From Streptomyces sp. Sge12 (GTDB taxonomy: Bacteria > Actinomycetota > Actinomycetes > Streptomycetales > Streptomycetaceae), in contig NZ_CP020555.1 of the NCBI RefSeq assembly GCF_002080455.1, positions 6,872,501 to 6,936,500 of the forward strand: a stretch of DNA of 64,000 nucleotides, written 5' to 3'. Shown here in pieces: positions 53,190 through 62,139 of this stretch. Under the pieces are notes generated by a model. That model had not been told where the DNA came from. It searched no databases and saw only the letters and a list, made by a program, of their open reading frames with translations. Within the stretch, counting starts at the first letter, position 1. Every line of letters begins with the position of its first letter. A program made the position numbers and the translations under genes.

Positions 53190-56100
53190 CGCTCACTCCC
53201 CGCGTGCGTCGGGCGCAATGCCACGAGCTCGGCCAGTTCGGCATCGGTCAGTTCGGTCAACGCGCTCTCGCCGCCCGCGAGGACGGAGTCGGCGAGGGCC
53301 CGCTTGCGTGCCAGGAGCTGTGCGATGCGGTCCTCGACGGTGCCCTCGGCGATGATCCGGTGGACCTGTACGGGCTGGGTCTGGCCGATGCGGTAGGCGC
53401 GGTCGGTGGCCTGTTCCTCGACGGCCGGGTTCCACCAGCGGTCGAAGTGGATGACGTGCCCGGCCCGGGTGAGGTTCAGGCCGGTGCCCGCCGCCTTCAG
53501 CGACAGCAGGAAGACCGGGACCTCGCCCGCCTGGAACCGGTCGACCAGCTCCTCGCGGCGCGGCACCGGCGTCCCGCCGTGCAGCAGCTGCGAAGCGATC
53601 CCGCGCCCGGCGAGGTGCTTCTCCAGGATCCTGGCCATCGCCACGTACTGGGTGAAGACGAGGGCCGAACCGCCCTCCGCCACGATCGTGTCGAGGAGTT
53701 CGTCGAGCAGCTCCAGCTTCCCGGAGCGGGCGGAGCCGGTGTCGGCGGCGGCGCCCGTGCCGCTTGCGGACTCCTTGGCGCCGCGATCCGCCGGGGCGTG
53801 TTCGCGCAGGTAGTGGGCCGGGTGGTTGCAGATCTGCTTGAGGGAGGTCAGCAGCTTGACCACCAGACCGCGCCGCTCCATCCCGTCCGCCTCCGAGATG
53901 GCGGCGAGTGTCTCGCGTACGACGGCCTCGTAGAGGGAGGTCTGTTCGCGGCTGAGGGCGACGGTGTGGTCGGTCTCGGTCTTGGGCGGCAGCTCGGGCG
54001 CGATGCCCGGGTCGGACTTCTTGCGGCGCAGCAGGAACGGCCGGACGAGCGCGGACAGCCGGGCGGCCGCCTGCGGGTCACGGCCGCTCTCGACGGGGTC
54101 GGCGAAGCGGGAGCGGAAGGTGCCGAGGCGGCCCAGGATCCCGGGCGTGGTCCAGTCGAGGACGGCCCACAGCTCGGAGAGGTCGTTCTCGACGGGCGTG
54201 CCGGTGAGGGCCACGCGGGCCGTGGCCGGGATGGTGCGCAGGGCCCGCGCGGTGGAGGAACGCGGGTTCTTCACGTGCTGGGCCTCGTCGGCGACGACCA
54301 AGCCCCAGCGGGTGGCGGCGAGTTCGGGCGCGTCCAGGCGCATGGTGCCGTAGGTGGTGAGGACGAAGCCTCCGGTCGTGCCGGCGAGGCTGCGGCCCGG
54401 ACCGTGGAAGCGGCGTACGGGTGTGCCCGGCGCGAACTTCTCGATCTCCCGCTGCCAGTTGCCCAGCAGCGAGGCCGGGCACACCACCAGGGTGGGCCCG
54501 GCGGTGTCCGGGCCGGTGCCGGTGCCGGTGTCCGGGCCGGTGCCGGCGCCGGTGTCGGCATCGGGGGCGGTGCCCGGGTCCTCCGGGCGGTTGCGGTGCA
54601 GGTGGAGCGCGATGAGGGTGACGGTCTTGCCGAGGCCCATGTCGTCGGCGAGGCAGGCGCCCAGGCCGAGCGAGGTCATCCGGGCCAGCCAGCGCAGGCC
54701 GCGCAGCTGGTAGTCGCGCAGGGTGGCGCGCAGTTCCGGCGGCGCACCGAGGGCGTCGGCCTCCTCCTGCGGGTCGGCGGCCAGGCGGGCCCGCAGTCCC
54801 TCCAGCGGACCGGTTGCCTCTACGGCGACCCGCCTGCCGTCGACCTCGGCCGACCCGGTGAGTACGGCGGCCAGCGCGTCCGCGGCCGCGATCCTGCGGT
54901 CCTGGCGGGCGCGGGCCCGGCGGGCCTCGGCCGGGTCGATCAGGACCCACCGGTCGCGCAGCCGGACCAGGGGGCGCTTCGCCTCGGCGAGCCGGTCGAG
55001 CTCGGCACGGGTCAGATCGCCCTGGTCTCCGAGGGCGTGGCGCCAGCTGAAGGAGAGCAGGGAGCCGGGGGACAGCAGCCCGGAGGGCCGGGTGCTCGCG
55101 GCGGTGTCGTCGGGGGAGCCGAGGACGGCGCGGGCGCTCAGGTCGCGCAGCAGCCCGCGCGGCCAGTGCACCTGGACCCCGTCGGCTGCCAGGGCGGCGG
55201 CGGCTTCGCCGAGCAGCTCCGTGACCTCCTCGTCGGCGAGTTCGACGGAGTCCGGGACGGCTGCACCGAGCAGCGGGGCGAGCGGGGGCCACAGCCGGGC
55301 GGCGCGGCGCAGCGCGCGGAGGGCGTCCATCCGGGCGCCGGGCGGGAAGGCGGCAGCGGCGGCCGAGGATCCGGCCCACACCTCGGCGGCATCGGCGACG
55401 AGGGCGGCGTCGGCCGGGCTGTGCAACTGGAGGACGGCGCGGAAGACGGGAGCGGCCTCGTGGTCGGCCCCGGGCTCGGTCCCGGGCCCGGAGTCGGCGT
55501 CGGGTCCCGCCCCGGGCCCGGCCTCGGGATCCCGGTCGAGCTCGATCCGTACGGAGATCCGTACGCCGGCGTCGTGGCCGGCGGCCACCTCGGCGGCCCA
55601 GCCGCGCAGCTCGGGGTGGCGGCGCGGGGGGCGGGCGGCGTAGGCCGGCCCACCGGCGGCCGCGGGAGCGGCGGGGGAACGCGGGAGGGTGTCGGCGACG
55701 GCGTCGAGGAAGGCCCGCAGCAGCGGCTCCGGCGCGGGCAGCCGGGGCGGCCCGTCGGCGGTCAGCGGCACGCAGTGGGCGGTGGGTGGCATCGCGGCGG
55801 CCAGTTCCCGGACCTCGGCGAGGTCGGAGGCATCCAGCGGGCCGATCCGCCAGGTGTCGTGCCCGGTGGGACTCAGCCCGGGCAGCAACTGCCCGCGCGC
55901 GGCGAAGCGCAGGGCGAGCAGCGCGGCAGCGCCCCAGAACGCAGTGGCGCTGCTACCGGCGGCCTCGCCGTCGGCACTGGTTCCGGTCGCCCCGGCCCCA
56001 GCCGCTGCCCCGGCCCCAGCCGCGGCCTCGGCTCCGGCAGAGGCCCCGGCCCCAGCCGCTGCCCCGGCGCCGGCTGAGGCCCGTGCCCCGGCCGCGGTGG

Positions 56101-56329
56101 AGCGGGCGCGGGTGAGCAGGGGCAGGGCCTCGTCCACGGAGAGCACGAGCGCGACCACGGTGGCCCGGCTCAGGTCGGGGGTGATGACCGTGAGCTCGTC
56201 GCAACGGCCTGTGTCGGCACGGGGCGCCGCGCCGTCGGCCCGCCACAGGGCGATTCGGCCGTTGCGGGCCGGGTCGGCGGGAAGGAAGACGGCACAGTGG
56301 TGGATGAGGCCGGAGATCTCGGGGAGCAC
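53186..56329 (-). CDS. SNF2-family helicase/ATPase
   Basis: This is a 1047-residue protein from GTG 56329 (GAGGAATGC precedes it). The first about 500 residues are a Pro/Ala/Gly-rich region with an Ala-Gly repeat (about residues 85-125), then an SNF2-associated helical region. The helicase core begins about 590: LADDMGLGKTVTLIALHL (Walker A), VVADEAQHVKN (DEAQ box), LTGTPVENDLSELWAVLDW and, in the second lobe, VFTQYVAMARILEKHLAGRG and DRAYRIGQTQPVQVHRI. Such proteins remodel protein-DNA complexes or help repair. It is co-transcribed with the SWIM gene. Confidence 0.94.
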   Translation of the reverse strand: MLPEISGLIHHCAVFLPADPARNGRIALWRADGAAPRADTGRCDELTVITPDLSRATVVALVLSVDEALPLLTRARSTAAGARASAGAGAAAGAGASAGAEAAAGAGAAAGAGATGTSADGEAAGSSATAFWGAAALLALRFAARGQLLPGLSPTGHDTWRIGPLDASDLAEVRELAAAMPPTAHCVPLTADGPPRLPAPEPLLRAFLDAVADTLPRSPAAPAAAGGPAYAARPPRRHPELRGWAAEVAAGHDAGVRISVRIELDRDPEAGPGAGPDADSGPGTEPGADHEAAPVFRAVLQLHSPADAALVADAAEVWAGSSAAAAAFPPGARMDALRALRRAARLWPPLAPLLGAAVPDSVELADEEVTELLGEAAAALAADGVQVHWPRGLLRDLSARAVLGSPDDTAASTRPSGLLSPGSLLSFSWRHALGDQGDLTRAELDRLAEAKRPLVRLRDRWVLIDPAEARRARARQDRRIAAADALAAVLTGSAEVDGRRVAVEATGPLEGLRARLAADPQEEADALGAPPELRATLRDYQLRGLRWLARMTSLGLGACLADDMGLGKTVTLIALHLHRNRPEDPGTAPDADTGAGTGPDTGTGTGPDTAGPTLVVCPASLLGNWQREIEKFAPGTPVRRFHGPGRSLAGTTGGFVLTTYGTMRLDAPELAATRWGLVVADEAQHVKNPRSSTARALRTIPATARVALTGTPVENDLSELWAVLDWTTPGILGRLGTFRSRFADPVESGRDPQAAARLSALVRPFLLRRKKSDPGIAPELPPKTETDHTVALSREQTSLYEAVVRETLAAISEADGMERRGLVVKLLTSLKQICNHPAHYLREHAPADRGAKESASGTGAAADTGSARSGKLELLDELLDTIVAEGGSALVFTQYVAMARILEKHLAGRGIASQLLHGGTPVPRREELVDRFQAGEVPVFLLSLKAAGTGLNLTRAGHVIHFDRWWNPAVEEQATDRAYRIGQTQPVQVHRIIAEGTVEDRIAQLLARKRALADSVLAGGESALTELTDAELAELVALRPTHAGSER

Positions 56330-56510
56330 GCATTCCTCAAACTTGACTACCGGGTACGGGGCGGCCGAGAGTACCCCACCGGGAGCGCCCGGCGACGGGG
56401 GCGCGGCCGTGACCCGGGTCACTTCCGAGGGCGATCGGGCGCCGGGGAACGCGCGGTCGCGGCGGCGCGTTGAGGGGGTAGTGGTCGACGGCAGGAGGAG
56501 GTGTCCGCAG

Positions 56511-56693
56511 ATGTCCACGAGCGGAAAAGTCGCGGTTGCCGGAGTCGTGGCAGCCATCGTGTTGTTCTGGGCGGTGGGGTTCTGGGCCGGGCTGCTGGTC
56601 CTGATCGGCGTGCCGGTCGCCGCCTACCTCCTGCTGGACTCCTCCCAGCGGCGTCGCCTGCGGGGTCTGTCCAGGAAGCAGATCGGCCGCTGA
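56511..56693 (+). CDS. Small membrane protein
   Basis: This is a 60-residue protein: MSTSGKVAVAGVVAAIVLFW then AVGFWAGLLVLIGVPVAAYL, forming two closely packed hydrophobic stretches, ending in a basic tail (RRRLRGLSRKQIGR). ATG 56511 has a very strong AGGAGGAGG 9 nt upstream. It is divergent from the SNF2 gene. No family is known to me. Confidence 0.7.
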   Translation: MSTSGKVAVAGVVAAIVLFWAVGFWAGLLVLIGVPVAAYLLLDSSQRRRLRGLSRKQIGR

Positions 56694-56833
56694 CCGCGGC
56701 CGAGGCGTAGGTCCTGTCCGGGCTCCGGCGTCACTGCGGAGCCCGGCAGGCGCGGCCGCGGGGCTTGGGTACCGGGCGCTGCCGCCGGGAGGCGGTGGCG
56801 CCGCAGGGGGTGTGGCCCGCCCGGGCGGCCGGG

Positions 56834-57844
56834 TCAGGCGGCGCCGCTCACGACGGCCGGGGCGAGTTCCTCGGCGTAGTCCGGTTCGAGCAGCATCTGG
56901 GACGCGTGGTCCACGAGGTGCCGCAGCACCGGCAAGTAGGTCTCGTCGCCGCCCAGTTCGTCCAGGATGCGGTACCCCTCGGCGCGGAACGCGTCGATCT
57001 CGGCCCGGTACCGGTCGAGGGCGGTGGGCGTCCGCAGCAGGCCCGCAAGCTCCGACCTGGCGTGATGCGAGCGGCCGGCAGCGGCGCACAGGCTCAGGAG
57101 GTGCTCCCGCGCACCGGGCGGAGCGTCCTCGATCACCGAGGCGAGAAGATAGGTGACGGTGCCGTTGAGCAGGTCCTCGTCCCGGCCGGACAGAATGTCT
57201 TCCTGGTCGTTGAAGATCTGCCACAGGATGCCGAAGACGAAGCCGAATTCACGCCACAGCTCCACCTTTTCGGCCGACGTGCCCGAGAATATCGCGGCCA
57301 TTGCGGTGATCATTCCGAAAGGTGCGCCGGACTTGCCGCGATAGGTCTCGATCACCGATTTCCGTGAGGCGCTGCGGACGTCCCCGCGCATGTCGTCGAT
57401 CTGGCCGTCGACGCCGATGATCCAGCCGTTGAGGATCTCGGCAATGAGCGCGCTGCGCGCCGGCGACGGGAGATCCTGCTCCAGGAGGATCTGAATGGGG
57501 AGCGCGTTTCCCGTGATGACGGACGCGAGCAGCGCTTCGTTCTCCGTGAGCTCACCGGAGATCGAGGCGCCGTTGGCGTCCGCCAGGTCGTCGAGGTAGC
57601 AGGCCGAGGTCCACCACAGCAGGTGGACGGCGGAAAGCGGAATGGCCGGCCTTGGATTTCCGGTCTCTATGGCGTGGGCGAGCAGCGGCAGTACGGAGAG
57701 GGGATGTCTCAGTTTGCGGTGGTCCAAGAGCTTGGCCACAGAGTTCCTGGTCGTGCCCGCCATCGGGCCGAGCCGCTCCAGCGCGGTTTCGATCTCCGCG
57801 TCGATGTCCTGCGCAACTTCCCGGTGCAGGTCCAGGTAGGACAT
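56834..57844 (-). CDS. Isoprenyl diphosphate synthase-like protein, stand-alone
   Basis: This is a 336-residue all-helical protein. The first aspartate-rich motif is at about 85-89 (CYLDDLADANG) and the second at about 211-216 (FNDQED instead of DDxxD). A conserved Lys/Gly stretch (ETYRGKSGAPFGMITAMAAI) fits the trans-prenyltransferase fold. It lacks the usual basic RR after the first motif, and the second motif is altered, as in ComQ-like and other specialised enzymes. No terpene cyclase or peptide precursor is seen nearby. ATG 57844 is chosen because the N-terminus MSYLDLHREVAQDIDAEIE is then complete. Confidence 0.8.
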   Translation of the reverse strand: MSYLDLHREVAQDIDAEIETALERLGPMAGTTRNSVAKLLDHRKLRHPLSVLPLLAHAIETGNPRPAIPLSAVHLLWWTSACYLDDLADANGASISGELTENEALLASVITGNALPIQILLEQDLPSPARSALIAEILNGWIIGVDGQIDDMRGDVRSASRKSVIETYRGKSGAPFGMITAMAAIFSGTSAEKVELWREFGFVFGILWQIFNDQEDILSGRDEDLLNGTVTYLLASVIEDAPPGAREHLLSLCAAAGRSHHARSELAGLLRTPTALDRYRAEIDAFRAEGYRILDELGGDETYLPVLRHLVDHASQMLLEPDYAEELAPAVVSGAA

Positions 57845-58037
57845 GGAATTCAAGAATGGCCTCCGTCGTGGAATGGGCCGCCGGGGCGAGGTGCGCACCT
57901 TTGAGCCGCGTGACTGGCCGATTCGATCATTCCGGAGGAAGGGGATCCAGAGCGATTTCCGGCCCAATTGGCCGGTTCTTTTCGAACGTGGGGGTCAGAA
58001 CTGCACGGCGCCCGGAGGCCGGGCGCCGCCGGACCGA

Positions 58038-58496
58038 TCAGTAGTAGTCGCGCATCAGCGCCGTCGCCCACTGCGGCTGCCGCCGTTCGCCCCGAGGCCC
58101 GAACTCGTCCATGTACGGCTTCAGATCGAGCACCGGGGTGCCGTCGACGGCGTCGAGTCCCTCCACGTGCACGTCCAGGCCGTCCACCTTCACCACCCGG
58201 CAGCGCGAGACCCCCAGCCGGTTGGGCCGGTTCTTGCCGCGCTGGGCGAAGATGCCGACCAGCGGCCGGTCCGGGTTGCCGCGAGGGCGCCGCGCGCCCG
58301 TCTCGATCTTCTCCACCGGCACCCGGTCGAAGTGGTAGACGACCTCGACGTGCGAGAAGTCCTCCAGCCCGTACAGCGCCTCCGGGCCGAACCGGTGGTC
58401 GTCGAGCCGGATCACCGCCGTCTCCCGCCCCCAGTCGTCATCGGCCACCTCGGCGCGGCCTCCCACGACCACGCCCACCGGCTCGCACTCCACCAC
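58038..58496 (-). CDS. TsaA/TrmO-like SAM-dependent tRNA methyltransferase
   Basis: This is a 152-residue TsaA-domain protein. The signature KNRPNRLGVSRCRVVKVDGL and the loop LYGLEDFSHVEVVYHFDRVP are diagnostic. TrmO methylates N6-threonylcarbamoyladenosine at tRNA position 37; this short form lacks the C-terminal helical part of the E. coli enzyme, as actinobacterial members often do. It lies downstream of a hypothetical gene on the same strand, 30 bp away. Confidence 0.85.
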   Translation of the reverse strand: MVECEPVGVVVGGRAEVADDDWGRETAVIRLDDHRFGPEALYGLEDFSHVEVVYHFDRVPVEKIETGARRPRGNPDRPLVGIFAQRGKNRPNRLGVSRCRVVKVDGLDVHVEGLDAVDGTPVLDLKPYMDEFGPRGERRQPQWATALMRDYY

Positions 58497-58526
58497 TGCG
58501 TCCCCCTTCGTCGCGCCGCCCCGCGC

Positions 58527-59306
58527 TCACGACGGACGGACCGCGATGCGGTCCAGTTCCGCCAGCAGGTGCGGCAGGTCCGGATCCCCCTCGTGAGGGA
58601 CCGTGAGCACCTCGCCCGGTTCCTCGTCCAGCAGCACGAAGGCCGCCTCGCCGGTACGGGCCACCAGCGACCAGCCCGGCCCGTCCACCCGCAGCGTCCG
58701 GGCCCCCTCGCCGGCGAACGAGGACCGTACCCGGCCCGGCGGCGGCGGGGTCTTCGTATACCCCACGGCCTCCTCCAGGGCCCGCGCCAGCCCGGGGTGC
58801 GCGGCGGCCGCCGCTCCGCCGTCCACGGCCACGCGCTCGCGCCAGTCGGCCCACTCCCGTGCGATCTGGTCCGCGCCCATCCGCCGCTGCACCGGGCCCC
58901 ACGCCTCCGCCGAGGGCGGCGTGAGCGGGACACGCCCCGTACCGTCCGCGCCCTGCTCCGGATCGTGCGGCTCGGGGATGCCCGACGCGGCGACCGACAG
59001 CTCCAGCGGCCAGCCCGCCAGCGACACCACGATGCTCCGCTCGTCGGGGGACAGGTCGTACTCCATGCCGCAGTCCCACGAGGCGATGGCCGCGGCGACG
59101 AGCGAGACGTCGTTCACGACGACCGTCCAGCGCGCGCCCTCCTCGTCCTGGCCGAGCACCAACCCGTACCCGTCCCTGTTCGGCGCCACGCCCAGCAGGG
59201 AGCAGGCACCCGGGAAGTCGTCGCCCAGGATGCTGGGGAACTGCGCCGGGGTCAGCAGCACAGCGGTCAGCACGTACAGCGAGCCGCCACCCTCGTCGTC
59301 GGACAC
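58527..59306 (-). CDS. Hypothetical acidic protein
   Basis: This is a 259-residue soluble protein, with no signal or membrane segment, starting MSDDEGGGSLYVLTAVLLTP. It has beta-rich N-terminal (GYGLVLGQDEEGARWTVVVN) and C-terminal (SLVARTGEAAFVLLDEEPGE) halves with a helical middle (AHPGLARALEEAVGYTKTPP). No family is recognised. It is 30 bp upstream of the TsaA-like gene and probably in one operon with it. Confidence 0.75.
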   Translation of the reverse strand: MSDDEGGGSLYVLTAVLLTPAQFPSILGDDFPGACSLLGVAPNRDGYGLVLGQDEEGARWTVVVNDVSLVAAAIASWDCGMEYDLSPDERSIVVSLAGWPLELSVAASGIPEPHDPEQGADGTGRVPLTPPSAEAWGPVQRRMGADQIAREWADWRERVAVDGGAAAAAHPGLARALEEAVGYTKTPPPPGRVRSSFAGEGARTLRVDGPGWSLVARTGEAAFVLLDEEPGEVLTVPHEGDPDLPHLLAELDRIAVRPS

Positions 59307-59346
59307 CTGGCCTCCTGGTAGCTCTCTCGTCGGCGCACCTTAACCA

Positions 59347-59359
59347 GCGGGTAACCCGC
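59347..59359. promoter_or_regulatory. Short palindrome GCGGGT-A-ACCCGC
   Basis: A 6-1-6 inverted repeat sits 25 bp upstream of the -35 of the DUF2236 gene and 41 bp upstream of the start of the divergent hypothetical gene. It is well placed for an operator, but nothing identifies a binder. Confidence 0.35.
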
Positions 59360-59383
59360 ACGTCGAGAGCTTGCGGGCGACGA

Positions 59384-59412
59384 TTTCCAAGGCTGCTACC
59401 TGCACGTAGAGT
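59384..59412 (+). promoter_or_regulatory. Promoter of the DUF2236 gene
   Basis: TTTCCA (59384-59389), 17 bp, then TAGAGT (59407-59412) gives a sensible promoter with a leader of about 23 nt before GTG 59442. Confidence 0.4.
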
Positions 59413-59441
59413 TGGGAACCCGCCACAGAAAGGGACACCCG

Positions 59442-60356
59442 GTGCAGCGTTACGACCGGCTGAGGGAGATCCTCCGTCTCGACCCCGACAAGGATTTCCT
59501 CGCCATCTACCGGCTCACCGCCACCTACGAGTTCCCCTGGGACTTCACCCGGGCCCTGGAACTCGCCCTGTTCCGGACCTATGCCGTCCCGAGCATCGGT
59601 GGCCTGCTGGCCGAGACGGCCGAGTTCACGGACCGGGCCCAGAAGCGCTACGACGACACGGCGCTGCTCCTGGACGCGGTCGTCGAGCACGGCTTCGAGA
59701 ACGACACCGCACGCACCGCGATCCGCCGTGTCAACCAGATGCACCGCAGCTACGACATCTCGAACGAGGACATGCGCTACGTCCTGTGCACGTTCGTGGT
59801 GATTCCGGCACGCTGGCTGGACGCCTACGGCTGGCGTCCGCTGACCCACCACGAGCGCCGGGCCTGCGCGAACTACTACGCCACCCTCGGCCGCCACTTG
59901 GGCATCACGGACATTCCGGACTCCTACGAGGAGTTCGAATCCACCTTGGACGCCTACGAGGAGGCCCATTTCGGCTGGGACGAGGGCGGGCGCAGGGTCG
60001 CCGACTCCACCCTCGACCTCATGGCCTCCTGGTACCCGGCGCCCGTCGCCCCCGCCGTGCGGCGCGCGAGCCTCGCCCTCCTCGACGAGCCGCTGCTGAG
60101 CACCTTCCGGTACGAGCCCCCGCGCCCGCCGCTCCGGCGGCTGGTCCGGGGCGCCCTGTGGCTGCGCGGTCGCGCGGTACGACTCCTGCCGCCGCGCCGG
60201 GACCCGCACTACGCCCGGCAGAACCCGGAGATCAAGGGCTACCCCCACGGCTACGACGTGGGCGAGCTCGGCACGTTCCCGGTGCCCGGCTCGGGCGGCT
60301 GCCCCGTTCCGCATCCACGCCGGCCCGCCGGAGCCGAGGCCCAGCCTCCGGCCTGA
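59442..60356 (+). CDS. MpaB-like (DUF2236) oxygenase-family protein
   Basis: This is a 304-residue protein. GTG 59442 is chosen because AGGGACACCCG precedes it. The motifs YEFPWDFTRALELALFRTYA, DTALLLDAVVEHGFENDTAR, RRVNQMHRSYDISNEDMRYV and CTFVVIPARWLDAYGWRPLT are those of the oxygenase MpaB/DUF2236 family, whose members carry a histidine-rich haem or iron site (note MHRSY and DAYG). It may oxidise a lipid-like or polyketide substrate. A basic Pro-rich tail (about 235-304) is specific to this protein. It converges with the methyltransferase gene. Confidence 0.85.
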   Translation: MQRYDRLREILRLDPDKDFLAIYRLTATYEFPWDFTRALELALFRTYAVPSIGGLLAETAEFTDRAQKRYDDTALLLDAVVEHGFENDTARTAIRRVNQMHRSYDISNEDMRYVLCTFVVIPARWLDAYGWRPLTHHERRACANYYATLGRHLGITDIPDSYEEFESTLDAYEEAHFGWDEGGRRVADSTLDLMASWYPAPVAPAVRRASLALLDEPLLSTFRYEPPRPPLRRLVRGALWLRGRAVRLLPPRRDPHYARQNPEIKGYPHGYDVGELGTFPVPGSGGCPVPHPRRPAGAEAQPPA

Positions 60357-60407
60357 TCCCGGGCACCTCCGCGGACCCCGGGCGCGGGGCCGACGTACAG
60401 GCGCATG

Positions 60408-61019
60408 TCACGGATGCGGATGACGGGGACGGACGGCGAGCACCAGGAAGCGGTCGTCCTCGTCGGCGTACGAGGTCATCTGCCAGCCCGAACCGGACAG
60501 CAGCGGCCCGAGGTTGTGCTCGGCCCGCATGTCGTCCGCGGTCAGCTCGCGACCGTGGCGGGCGGCGAGGGCCGCTCGCCCGATCGGGTGAAACAGGGCG
60601 AGCCGGCCGCCGGGGCGGACCACCCGGGCGAGCTCGCGCAGGTTTGCCGCCGGGTCGGGCAGGTGGGCGATGAGCCCGGCGGCGAACACCGCGTCGAGCA
60701 CGTGGTCGCGCAGCGGCAGCCGGGCCACATCGGCGAGCAGCAGGGAGCCCTCGGCGTCCCGCCCGGCCCGCCGGGCGGCGGCCAGCATCTGCGGGGTGAC
60801 GTCCGCGCCGAGCACGATCCCGGTGGGCCCTACCGCGGCCCGCAGAGCGGTGATGGCCCGCCCGGTGCCGCAGCCCGCGTCGAGCACGCGGTCCCCGGGG
60901 CGGAGTCCGCATTCGGTCACGGCGGTGGTGAAGGCCGGCCCGTCCCCCGGGAACTTGCGGTCCCAGTCGGCAGCGCGCGCCCCGAAGAACTCCTGCACGT
61001 GTGTGTGGTCGTCGCTCAT
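60408..61019 (-). CDS. SAM-dependent methyltransferase, class I
   Basis: This is a 203-residue protein. The start at 61019 gives MSDDHTHVQEFFGARAADWD. SAM-binding motif I is VLDAGCGTGRA, with motif II-like LGADVTPQML, and a region IAHLPDPAANLRELARVVRP typical of Methyltransf_11 enzymes. The remainder (LFHPIGRAALAARHGRELTA) gives no substrate. Family members methylate many small molecules and quinones. It is divergent from the MHYT gene. Confidence 0.92.
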   Translation of the reverse strand: MSDDHTHVQEFFGARAADWDRKFPGDGPAFTTAVTECGLRPGDRVLDAGCGTGRAITALRAAVGPTGIVLGADVTPQMLAAARRAGRDAEGSLLLADVARLPLRDHVLDAVFAAGLIAHLPDPAANLRELARVVRPGGRLALFHPIGRAALAARHGRELTADDMRAEHNLGPLLSGSGWQMTSYADEDDRFLVLAVRPRHPHP

Positions 61020-61172
61020 GCGCCCATGATCCCCCAAGGGCGCGCGAGCGCGGCTCTGCGGGCCGTGCGCAAGCTGGCACGTGGTGTGATCGGAGATGAA
61101 CGTAGCTCTGTCATATTCCAGCAGTTCCAGCGGCTTTCGAAATGCGCCCCCTGTTCGCGCCCTCACCCGGAC

Positions 61173-61178
61173 TAGCGT
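61173..61178 (+). promoter_or_regulatory. -10 element placed for a near-leaderless MHYT transcript
   Basis: TAGCGT ends 9 bp before ATG 61188, so the message would begin within about 3 nt of the start codon. No convincing -35 or ribosome-binding site is seen. Confidence 0.3.
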
Positions 61179-61187
61179 CCCGTGGCC

Positions 61188-61976
61188 ATGGGACACCTGG
61201 GACATCTGGACCACGCCGCCTATGGGTGGCTGACACCCGCGCTGTCATACGTGATGGCATCGATCGGCGCCGCCCTCGGGCTGCGCTGCACCGTCCGCGC
61301 CCTCGCCGCGACCGGAGCCTCCCGCCGCAACTGGCTCCTCACCGCGGCCTCCGCCATCGGCACCGGCATCTGGACCATGCACTTCGTCGCGATGCTCGGC
61401 TTCGAGGTCACGGGCACCGAGATCCACTACAACGTGCCGCTCACGATCCTCAGCCTGCTCGTCGCCGTGCTGGTCGTCGGCGCCGGAGTCTTCGCCGTCG
61501 GCTACGGCAAGGACCGCAGGCGGTCCCTCGTACTCGGCGGCCTCACCACCGGGCTCGGCGTCGCCAGCATGCACTACCTGGGCATGGCGGCCCTGCGCCT
61601 GCACGGCGAGATCTCCTACGACCCGCTCGCCGTCGGACTCTCCGTGGCCATCGCCGTGATCGCGGCGACCGCCGCCCTGTGGGCCGCGCTCAACATCAAG
61701 TCGCCGGTGGCGGTCGCCGTGGCCTCGCTCGTCATGGGCGCCGCCGTGAGCAGCATGCACTACACGGGGATGATGGCCGTCGCCGTCAGCGTCAGCCCGG
61801 CGGACACGGCCCTGCCCGGCGCCACGGCCATGCAGTTCATCTTCCCGCTCGCCGTCGGGCTCGGCTCCTACCTCTTCATCACCGCCGCCTTCGTCGCGCT
61901 CTCCCCGACGGTGGGCGAGCGCGACGCCTCCGCCTCGGTCCGCCACCTGGGGGAGCCCACCGTGACCGCCCACTGA
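61188..61976 (+). CDS. MHYT-domain membrane sensor protein
   Basis: This is a 262-residue protein with seven hydrophobic helices. Three MHYT or MHF-type motifs recur: WTMHFVAMLGFEV, ASMHYLGMAALRL and SSMHYTGMMAVAV. These Met-His-Tyr-Thr units are proposed to hold copper or another metal and to sense oxygen, NO or CO in the membrane. It has no attached GGDEF or kinase part. It lies 163 bp before cvnA, with GC-rich repeats between, so a link to that sensor operon is possible but unproven. Confidence 0.93.
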   Translation: MGHLGHLDHAAYGWLTPALSYVMASIGAALGLRCTVRALAATGASRRNWLLTAASAIGTGIWTMHFVAMLGFEVTGTEIHYNVPLTILSLLVAVLVVGAGVFAVGYGKDRRRSLVLGGLTTGLGVASMHYLGMAALRLHGEISYDPLAVGLSVAIAVIAATAALWAALNIKSPVAVAVASLVMGAAVSSMHYTGMMAVAVSVSPADTALPGATAMQFIFPLAVGLGSYLFITAAFVALSPTVGERDASASVRHLGEPTVTAH

Positions 61977-61997
61977 GCGGGCCGATCGGCGCCGCCC

Positions 61998-62059
61998 CGG
62001 CCCCGCCCGCGCCCGGCCCCGCCCGCGCTCCGGCCCCGCCCGCGCCCCGGCCCCGTAGG
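61998..62059 (+). repeat. GC-rich tandem repeat between MHYT and cvnA
   Basis: CGGCCCCGCCCGCGC occurs at 61998-62012, 62014-62028 and 62031-62045, with a partial copy at 62048, period 16-17 bp. It is followed by two CGCCCCGTAGGACCG-like units. It is non-coding and probably slips easily. Confidence 0.6.
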
Positions 62060-62139
62060 ACCGCCCGCGCCCCGTAGGACCGGCCCCCCACCTCACCGCC
62101 GTACCGCACCCGTAAGCACCGCCCCGGAACGAGGAGCCC

